Of a stretch of 64,000 nt of DNA, positions 11,646-19,381 are shown in pieces (positions within the stretch are counted from its first letter, which is position 1; each line of letters starts with the position of its first letter). The notes below the pieces were generated by a model that did no database searches, had not been told where the DNA came from, and saw nothing but the letters and a program-made list of their open reading frames with translations. A program made the translations under genes and the position numbers. The DNA comes from Knufia peltigerae. Taxonomy: Eukaryota > Ascomycota > Eurotiomycetes > Chaetothyriales > Trichomeriaceae. The stretch spans positions 281,210 through 345,209 of the forward strand of contig JAPDRN010000026.1 of assembly GCA_030247855.1 (NCBI GenBank), written 5' to 3'.

Positions 11646-12481
11646 CTTCGTGGGGTGAATGAGAGCTATGAATGGCTTGAAAGCGTAATGTTGTTCTTTC
11701 TGGCTTGGATGCAAGCAAAGACGTCAATTGTCGATAACTATTTTATGAGTGACCGTCTTCAGAGATGATCTTCAATCTTGATGTTCTCAACCGGTGTGTT
11801 TTGATGGTCTATTAGAGTTGCCCGAAGCTTACTCTCTCGATCATGAGATAGTGTATCGACTCTGCACTTACATTTCCGAGACTTACCAAATTCCGGAACC
11901 TACTAAACACGTAGCAATATTGTCTGGCCATTGACCAAGCATCCCGTAGTCTGGATCTCTTGGCCGAGATCCTCAGCTTCCTTCTTCGGCTTCTCGGGTT
12001 CCGAGTTATCTTCGAATGATTCGGGGATGCTTGGTCAATGGCATTCAAGTGCCCTGCTTGTAGGATGTGTAATGACCGACTATATCGAAGAGTCTAGTTT
12101 TGGGCCCCGGAAGGAAATCGGCCTCGGATTTCCGTGATAGAGGCGAACAAGTACCGGAGGCCGCAAGTCGCTTGTGTGGAGTACAAATCACTGACACGAC
12201 CCACTAGAGCAACGAGCGTCCTACTGCAGGGACAGTAGTGAGGAACTAAGATCCATCCTACATGATGGCCACGTGGCTCCCATTGAGCGCTTGACTGCGC
12301 CATAGCGGTGAAGACAGTATTTGAAACTCTGACCCAATAACATAGTCTCGCACTGAGCAGTGAACAGTCAGAGGCAATGGATATTAGTGACTACGCTCTT
12401 GTATATACGTCTCTAGGAACTGTTCGAATCCAAATTACGCGACAGGCAGAAAAGAGCCATCTCAACTAGGCCCTGACCTTG
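11646..12481. other. Intergenic, 836 bp, with hairpin and TTCCGGAA site
   Basis: Upstream of the Baeyer-Villiger gene and downstream of the NmrA gene, both minus strand. It holds a TTCCGGAA palindrome at 11891-11898 and the long inverted repeat listed separately. The minus ORF at 11812-12048 runs through the hairpin and looks like chance. Confidence 0.4.
11927..12042. repeat. 116-bp hairpin with perfect 19-bp arms
   Basis: The arm at 11927-11945 (GCCATTGACCAAGCATCCC) is repeated exactly in inverse orientation at 12024-12042, separated by 78 bp. It lies about 300 bp upstream of the Baeyer-Villiger gene. It could be a MITE-like remnant, an extruding regulatory element or a transcribed hairpin. 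I see no obvious target-site duplication. Confidence 0.75.
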
Positions 12482-13645
12482 TCACCCAGTTTCTTGCTTT
12501 TGTGCCTTTGCCCAGCACGTTTTCAAGAACGGCTCGATTTTCATGGTCTCGATGTCTGGGGCGAGTGTCTGTAGGTTTGTTCCTGAGATATCGAACACAC
12601 CTGTAGCCATACCAACCATCATAGTACTGACAACCATGTCAAGCTCAGCCTTTCCTCCTGGAAAGAATGGATAGGATGGCCTGTTTGACGGCAACTCCGT
12701 GGTTTCCATTTTCCGTAAGCGCTCAAGGGAGTCGAATGTCTTTTTGAACTGCTGGCCTGCAATGATGATATTAGCGGACAACATAGACAATTTCAGGAGC
12801 GAGATACGTACCTGTGACCTTCTCTGCCAAAGAAATCAAGTCATTCAGTACAATCTTTTCCCCAATAACAGTTGATTCAAGTGGCCATCGAGAAGCAGGA
12901 ACATCAAGAAGTGCCGCCACGAATTTGCCTACATCTGTAGTGTGGGTGAAGGTCACCATTGCTGTTCCATCGCCCGGGATTGCAGCTTCTGCAGCTGGAA
13001 GATCCACGACCATATAGAGGGGTTTCAAAAACGTATCGGCGAACGGAAGCCCGAGGTAATCCATGAAATTTCCATTTCTTATGAGAGTGTATGTCAACTG
13101 AGGATACTGTTCGAGTTCTTGTATAGCTTTGAGTTGATCAATACGTGGAGGATAAGGCATTCGACTGTATACAATGTCAATCCATATTGCAAGTAGAATC
13201 CGTTGGAGGTTCTGGCGTCTCGTGTCTCGAAAGCGGAGTACTTACTCTTCGGACACATTGTAATCAATATTGAACTCGCTTGGGATAAATCTCTTTACAA
13301 CTCCTGACTGTGCCGCGCCCTGGATGAGATTGAGCTGTGCCTGAGGAGACCCTGGCCAGTTCAGATTCAAAGTTGAGATGACCGTCTCAACATGAAGTTG
13401 CTGCAAGACATCGCTGATTTGGGAAGGACTGCCATAGTCCAGGGCAACAAGCTTTGCGACGGCTGCTATTGGATGTGTGGCATCGGCCTAGACTTTCACA
13501 TCAGTAAGCCGATCATGTCTTTTCAGGCAATGTACCGAACATTTCTACTCAAGACATAGACTGTGTGCTTGCCAGTCTTAGCGATAGCTTCGACTATGGT
13601 ACGGCCGAGGTCGCCTGTACCTCCAGCAATTGCAACGACAGTCAT
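12482..13645 (-). CDS. NmrA-like / isoflavone-reductase-like NAD(P)-binding protein
   Basis: Four exons: 13645-13541, 13487-13246, 13164-12812 and 12756-12482 (introns 53, 81 and 55 nt), giving 324 aa. The N-terminus MTVVAIAGGTGDLGRT carries the NmrA/PCBER-type turn GGTGxxG at 8-14, followed by VYVLSRN. Mid-protein RFIPSEFNIDY is the phenylcoumaran/isoflavone-reductase-like segment. The first intron has a weak donor (GTTCGG); it is the only one that keeps frame and SRN, so that junction is less certain. Members either reduce phenolic substrates or act as redox sensors controlling transcription. Sitting divergently from the Zn2Cys6 gene, it could do either. No classical YxxxK is needed in this family. 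Confidence 0.85.
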
Positions 13646-14024
13646 TCTCGTGATATGACTCCGTTTTGGCTACAAGTCAACGTAGTTCTATTGATTGCCT
13701 CCAAGGCCTGATATCTGGGGCATGGAGAGAGTTTGGCAGTGAAGATCCGGGAGAAAGAAGAGTCCGTGTGTCTGAATGAAACCCCTCCTTTAGTGGGTCA
13801 CTTGTGGGGCGCACTATGTATGCCTCGTCCATTGACTAATCGCTATCTGGGGCTGTTAAGCGGGACATTCTGGAAATCCGGAACCCGAAATTCCGGAACA
13901 ATCGCAACCTCTACCAGGAAGTCAACGTACGAGGTAAATACTGTGGGCAAGAGTGCGCTGCCTTGACTTGGTGTTATCCTTCTGGCCCGGATCGCCGGGC
14001 TGACATTACTCTCATCAGGCCACA
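13646..14024. promoter_or_regulatory. Divergent promoter of regulator and NmrA-like gene
   Basis: 379 bp. TCCGGAA at 13877-13883 and the palindrome TTCCGGAA at 13891-13898 lie 127-148 bp before the regulator start. This fits autoregulation by the Zn2Cys6 protein, by inference only. Confidence 0.45.
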
Positions 14025-16579
14025 ATGAATCCTCACAAAGATCAACGGCTGCCCTCGGCGGTGAGTCTCAAAAGCAGTACATCAATGTCGTCCAGAGCTG
14101 ACTCTTGCATCAAAGTGTGATCTTTGTCACTACAAAAAGGTCAATAGGCATCGCAGCCCAGACCTAACAGGACTTGTCGTTCAAATGAGGCTGACGACTA
14201 TCAGATCAGATGTAACCGACAAAGTCCATGCGCCAACTGCCTCGTGGCACGCGCCGATTGTCTTCGGCAGCGACCCAAGCAATCAAGCGCCAAGCAGAAC
14301 AAGAATGAGGATGACCGACTCAATATGGTCCTCGAAGGCATCAGTAGACTTGTAGATTCACTTCCACGAAGAACGTCCAGACCTCAATCAGGTGATTCTC
14401 AGATGAATGATCCCGGATGGACATCAATACATGATGGAGGCTCTTCTACCACGACACATCCAGCAAAGAGAAGGCGAACTCATGCTTCGGAGGAAGTAAC
14501 TTCACGTGCAAGCCAGGGGCATGAGGCTCGCGAAGAAAGCCAGGCGCCACGCTCTCCGTCGGTAGAAGACACAGATGCTGAGGTTGGCAACTCACCTGAC
14601 CAATCCAGAGACGGCCCTGACCCTCGAGATGAGGAATTGGGAACTATCGATTTGCAAAGATACCTTACACCGTCACAACAGCGGCATCAACCAGGTCACG
14701 GCGATGCCGACAGGCGTCGAGCTCTTGAAGCTGCTATCCAAGTTGCCAAAAAGGTCGCCATCATGCAACCAAAAGCCGAATCTCTACATCTAACTCCGAG
14801 GAGCAATTTTTACGATCCAGCCACATACCCCTCCGCTGAGTTTGTGCATACCATTATGGATAGTAGGCGTTTAACTTCAATACCGGGAGATTTTGATTGA
14901 CACTGTGCTCCCAGGAAAGCGCCATAGTGTCTCCATGACATATTATCTCGACATCAACACCAATGTATCAAACTCAGCATTTGAAGATATGGCCTTCGCT
15001 CTGATTAATCATGAAGTCCACGGACAAATGAGGCTTCACTACGTTGTCTGCGTCAACTACATTTCATATTCGTATTTAGTGGCCATTGGATCGGAAGGGC
15101 AAAGTGCTGCCATGATGGAGAATCTTCAAGTCTCGAAACGCAGATATTGCGCAAATGCCATGGCAGCTCTGGACGCAATGGACCTCACTTCGTCTCCAGA
15201 TATTCCCATGTTACAGGCACTTTTGTCAGGTGTAAGTGGCCCCCGCTGAATTTTAACGTTGAATAATTCGCTCATCTTTCTGTTTGAAGGCAATGCTTTC
15301 ACAAGACATTGGCAACATGCGCCGCTGCTGGCGACTCAACACCAACGCTTGTCGTATTTGTTCCAGCCTTGGAGGTAGGACACTGAGTGAGCTCAATACT
15401 ATTGCATCGCCCGAGGAAGCCATGAACACCCGGCTGGTGTTTTTGAAATGTTATATTTTTGACAAGTCCTTATCTGCCAACATGTATCAACCATCGTGCT
15501 TGGTAGATATGCGATTGGATACTTCCAGGCTAGATGTCACTACGCCTTCTCATGCCATGCTGTTCATTCTCCTAGAGCTTTCGAAGGTTCAAGAGGTCAT
15601 GGTCCGCGAGACCACTGCCATGCTAGCTTCCAGCCGACAAGCTGGAACGAGTATGGAGAATCTGCCCGGCCATGAGAAATTGAGGGCTTGCCAGGGACGA
15701 ATGAATCAAATATTCGCCCAGACTCAAGAGGTTTGTTTAACCTCTCTATCACGCTTGAACTTTTGGCCTAATCATTGCCCAGTTTCGAGCCAAACCACCT
15801 TCTAGCCAAGACGAATTCTTAAAGTTTGAATGGATGAATATTGATTTCATCTATTCATCTATGATGACGAGTTTGACTCGCTTGACATCAAGAGCCGATG
15901 ATGCACGTTCCGATTACGAATGTCTGCGGCACGCACGAAACTCCTTGTCATCTCTAAACCTTCTACTCCGTCTCGTTTCCCAGCCTTGCTCGTTTCGGGA
16001 AATGTCGATGAGCTCCCTGGCATGGTAGGCTTCGTCTCTCTACACGTTCCGGACGATAAGCTTCGTCTAATCGTTTCTAGGCTTGTTCCGCTGTATCCCC
16101 TGCGGCCGATTTACAGTGTTTTCAGTAATATTGTTGCGACGTCAGATCCTCTCGATCTTAAACTCCTTCAGGACACAGCCAATGGCCTTGATTCATTGGC
16201 GCAGAACCACGCCTCAATGAAGGCGGTGCACAAACTATGCAGTTCCCTGATTGAACTTTGTGCTACTTTCTTCAAAAATACCGAGGCGTCCCAGACCATC
16301 CATCCATCACAATTCGGACTCATGGGGCCTGCTCCTGGTCACGTCCCAGAACGTGAAGGCCCCCGACAGCAGAGCCGTCCGAAAAACGTTGCACACAATT
16401 CTGGAGGGCGTGCTACTCCTTTACAGAATCACTCCTTTGGTGGCCACATCACTCAGGAGCAGCCGATGTTTGCTGTAAAGGACTATTCCCAAGGCAAATA
16501 TCACTTTGACGACGATCTAGATTGGGAGCTCTTTTGTGCACAACCTTCGTTGGACTTTTTTGATCTGGGAGATCAGTGA
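14025..16579 (+). CDS. Zn2Cys6 transcription factor, probable cluster regulator
   Basis: Seven exons: 14025-14060, 14116-14139, 14205-14862, 14915-15231, 15290-15730, 15783-16024 and 16081-16579, giving 738 aa. The zinc cluster is split across the first three exons. Splicing joins CDLCHYKK (a 24-nt exon) to IRCNRQSPCANC and gives Cys13, 16, 23, 29, 32 and 39, exactly C-x2-C-x6-C-x5-C-x2-C-x6-C. A Ser/Arg/Pro-rich linker follows (about 40-215), then a mostly helical middle region with no sharp motif. The C-terminus is acidic and aromatic (DDDLDWELF, SLDFFDLGDQ), like an activation domain. Such proteins bind CGG triplets as dimers; matching sites occur in several neighbouring promoters. The second intron's donor, GTCAAT, is weak. 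Confidence 0.92.
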
Positions 16580-17109
16580 CTTTCATCATCCATATACCTG
16601 ATACTTGCAAGACGTAATCTTCTCAAGGAGTAGTTGATATCCTGACGTCCGTGCCGGAATACCGGTACACTGCCACAGTCACTTCTGTGGTCATCTTTGC
16701 AAATACCCCTTTTACGAATGTGGCGCGTACTTAAGGGTTCTTCATAACGTAAAGTTGTACAATTTGATGATAGTTATATCTGTCAATATAAAGGCTCTAC
16801 TGGCCAGTATTCCAGCAAATGTAAACAGAAGGTAGTATCAAGAGCCGAATCACTCGAACCGGCATGACAGTCGTATTTGACGGTCTCAATCAGTTACCCT
16901 CAATAAATATCTACACGGATCAAGACTCTGGGAGGAATCCAGCCACCGTAGTGGCGGGCCGCACCCCTTCCATCCGGACTTTGATAAAGCGCACCGGATC
17001 CCCGTGGCAACTTCTAAACTGGTACTCCTTCTCTCCCATAGCCTTCCTCACCTGAGTGTTATCTCTGATTCATTCGCTTACTATCACCCGAATAGCTTTG
17101 CTCAGCAAT
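16580..17109. promoter_or_regulatory. Intergenic with CCGGAATACCGG palindrome
   Basis: 530 bp between the regulator and the second cupin gene. CCGGAATACCGG at 16654-16665 is an inverted CGG pair with a 4-nt spacer, about 450 bp before the cupin start. A short open frame from 16864 (ATG) has no recognisable content. Confidence 0.45.
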
Positions 17110-17766
17110 ATGTTTGCCTTTCTTAGGCCATCGTTGCCCCCACGGACCAACCGGGCAGATCAAAATCCCATCGTCTACGAAGATGGGAGGTCATCTCTGG
17201 AGTTCAGGGACGCCGGTGCCGAATACACGCTGAGAAATGTCCACCCTCCGCACGTAAAGGGCGACGAACCTCAATCCATCATGGTTCCACCTCACCATTA
17301 CCATATCAATCAATCGGAACATTTCCGGATCGTTTCCGGCAGCGTCAACGTATACAAGGGGCTCAACCCAAAGCCTTGGAAGGTCTTGTCGGACCAAGAA
17401 GGATTCGAAAAGACGGCAGCGATCCAAAAACAAATCTACCACCGGATCGAGAACGCAAGCTCCACCGAGCCGCTCGTGCTGGACGTAAATCTCGCCCCGG
17501 AGGAGTACGAGACTGAACAGCGCTTCTTCCGGAATTTCTTTGGATACCTCGACGATTGCAGATCCGCCAAAGTGGCCCCGAGCCTTTTCCAGTTACTGGT
17601 GTTCCTTCACAGTGCCGATACACCGCTGGCTCTGCCGATTTCGGAAACATGGCCCGGAGTCATCGCGAGTCGCATCTTTTTGATAGTGATGGCTTTCTGG
17701 GGACGATGGATACTGGGTTATGAGACAACCTATCCGGAGTACTATTCGGGGAAGAAGGATATGTGA
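17110..17766 (+). CDS. Single-cupin protein with C-terminal hydrophobic segment
   Basis: Intron-less CDS of 218 aa from the first ATG in frame at 17110; the open frame upstream begins at a GTG. Residues in HHYHINQSEHFRIVSG fit the cupin-1 consensus HxH-x4-E-x6-G exactly, so a metal site is likely. The C-terminal third contains a hydrophobic stretch (IASRIFLIVMAFWGRWILG) that could be a membrane anchor, then a Tyr-rich tail. I do not recognise a named family member. Small cupins of this type often sit in fungal metabolic clusters as isomerases, decarboxylases or dioxygenases; which applies cannot be told. A CGG palindrome lies upstream. Confidence 0.85.
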   Translation: MFAFLRPSLPPRTNRADQNPIVYEDGRSSLEFRDAGAEYTLRNVHPPHVKGDEPQSIMVPPHHYHINQSEHFRIVSGSVNVYKGLNPKPWKVLSDQEGFEKTAAIQKQIYHRIENASSTEPLVLDVNLAPEEYETEQRFFRNFFGYLDDCRSAKVAPSLFQLLVFLHSADTPLALPISETWPGVIASRIFLIVMAFWGRWILGYETTYPEYYSGKKDM

Positions 17767-17942
17767 ATATTGATTTATACCAGTCCGGAGTGAGGTATAG
17801 CAGCAAATATTAAAGCCGCGTACAAACGCTTATCCAATGGCTCCATGTAACAGTCCTAACACGTTCTGAATCCCTACATACTTCGTACTCTGTCCCCCAA
17901 TTCCAAAAGAGTCTATGCAGACCACAATCCAGCCCCCAGATC

Positions 17943-18431
17943 TTACTCAATCTTGGACTGTGCACCCGGAAACGTCACACTCGTCCCTTCCATTGCCAGG
18001 GACAGCTTGGCTGGATCGAACCAGGATATGATCTCGACTATCTTGTTTTCCGGATGACCGTTGGTCCTGATGAGCCAACAATAGTCCTGTTCGTAGCTCG
18101 CACCATTCTTAGCCTTGACACCTTCACATCTCCAATGAACCACGGCCCAGAGCCCATCGGCAAAGATATGTTTGACAGTCGGGGCCGGGATCCTTTCCAC
18201 AATTTCATGCATCGGCTTGAGAACCCTGTCGGCATAGGCCTGCTTGCTTTCATAACGTCCAGATATCGGAGACGAGCCGTTCGTGATCCAGACTAGATCA
18301 TCCGCCAGCGCCTCCGGGAAAGCATTATCCCAGTCGTCCTTTCTGGAGAACAAGGTCTCGATGAAGTTCCGCGTTCGGGATGTCTTTCCAGAATCGGCCT
18401 GTGATAAGTGACTTGAATCGTAGCCAGACAT
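17943..18431 (-). CDS. SnoaL-like / NTF2-fold protein
   Basis: Single exon, 162 aa, starting at the ATG at 18431. Sequence features (FIETLFSRKDDWDNAFPEALADDLVWITNG, then a cone-shaped-fold pattern ending EIISWFDPAKL) fit the SnoaL/NTF2-like superfamily. Members are small cyclases, isomerases, dehydratases or simply binding proteins, and many accompany aromatic or polyketide enzymes. No catalytic residue can be assigned from sequence alone. Convergent with the cupin gene (177 bp apart). An ACCGGAATCCGG site about 190 bp upstream resembles the other cluster promoters, suggesting that it belongs to the cluster. Confidence 0.75.
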   Translation of the reverse strand: MSGYDSSHLSQADSGKTSRTRNFIETLFSRKDDWDNAFPEALADDLVWITNGSSPISGRYESKQAYADRVLKPMHEIVERIPAPTVKHIFADGLWAVVHWRCEGVKAKNGASYEQDYCWLIRTNGHPENKIVEIISWFDPAKLSLAMEGTSVTFPGAQSKIE

Positions 18432-18914
18432 TGTAAATAATATCGCAAAAAAAGGACCTCTAACTGCAGGTCTGAATGAATGAGATTGGTCTGATAGTCG
18501 TTCCGAGTCAAGTTAAAGTGAATAAATATATCCTAGATCTCGGAGGACCAAGCATCATAGCTTGACTAGTCTGCATATTCGAGTTGAAAGTGAGCTCCAC
18601 TGATTTAGGGGAACTCTACCGGAATCCGGAAGACTGCGAGAGACCGATGGAGGCCGGACGAAATTCACGTCGGTAGCGAATGCATTTATGAAGCCAACGA
18701 AAGGGCAGTGAGGTGTGCTTGAAAGTTCTCGACAGAGGCGGCGACGGAAAAGGTTTTCACGTAGACTGCATAAGATAGTTGTTGTAGGAAAACTGATCCA
18801 GAACAAATGTGCATGTTTCCTCATAGTGTCAAGACGATCTTCGCGAATGATAAGCAGGGATATATATTGAATATCCGAATTTTGCGGGTAAAATTCCGCT
18901 CCAGATTGCAACGC
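18432..18914. promoter_or_regulatory. Upstream region of the SnoaL-like gene with CGG palindrome
   Basis: ACCGGAATCCGGA at 18618-18630 contains CGG-AAT-CCG (18620-18628). A TATA-like tract lies near 18522-18531 on the minus strand. This is the rightmost copy of the motif that I noticed. Confidence 0.4.
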
Positions 18915-19017
18915 GGCTCAATGGTCTAGTGGTATGATTGTCGCTTCGGGTTACCCCCTCGTGGTTTTGAAAACTGTGAACTGTGACAGGCCTCGGGTTC
19001 GAATCCCGATTGAGCCC
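18915..19017 (+). tRNA. tRNA-Pro (CGG anticodon) with intron
   Basis: Acceptor arms GGCTCAA (18915-18921) and TTGAGCC (19010-19016) pair fully, with discriminator C. The A box TGGTCTAGTGG and B box GGGTTCGAATCC are intact. The anticodon CGG is at 18947-18949, one base before a 31-nt intron (18951-18981), the canonical position 37/38. The anticodon stem GTCGC/GTGAC then pairs with one G-U. A run of eight T at 19018-19025 gives Pol III termination. Confidence 0.93.
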
Positions 19018-19381
19018 TTTTTTTGGTCTCGTTTTGTTTTTGATATCATTTCACATTCGCGGAATGTGGTGTTGATGTTGACAATTTTTTTTGCTTGCGT
19101 AAATATCTGAACATGGCGGCGAGAATAGGCAGGAAGTGGCGGTAGTAAATGGGGGAGTCACTATAAGCCCACCAAGGCAAAGCCCGGCTTGCCACGGCCT
19201 TGTCACTGGATAATAATAATAAACTGTGGCACACTGTCTCATACGCCGTACTTCGTACTCCGTATTGCATTTCCAAAGGCTCGATCATTATTGATAATCA
19301 CTGCCTGGCGAACTCGTAACATATCCTTTCTACATGCCAGAGAATTCCCAATGACCATGTCTGCGTACTGCAATCGGTGTG
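19018..19381. other. Intergenic, 364 bp, with upstream ORF
   Basis: Begins with the Pol III terminator. A 22-codon ORF (19351-19419) starts upstream of the RBR start codon and overlaps it in another frame. If transcribed it could lower translation of the RBR gene. Confidence 0.35.

Noticed and set aside
1..18431. Classical secondary-metabolite biosynthetic cluster
   Set aside because: No PKS, NRPS, terpene cyclase or DMATS in the window; could only be upheld if a backbone gene lies left of position 1.
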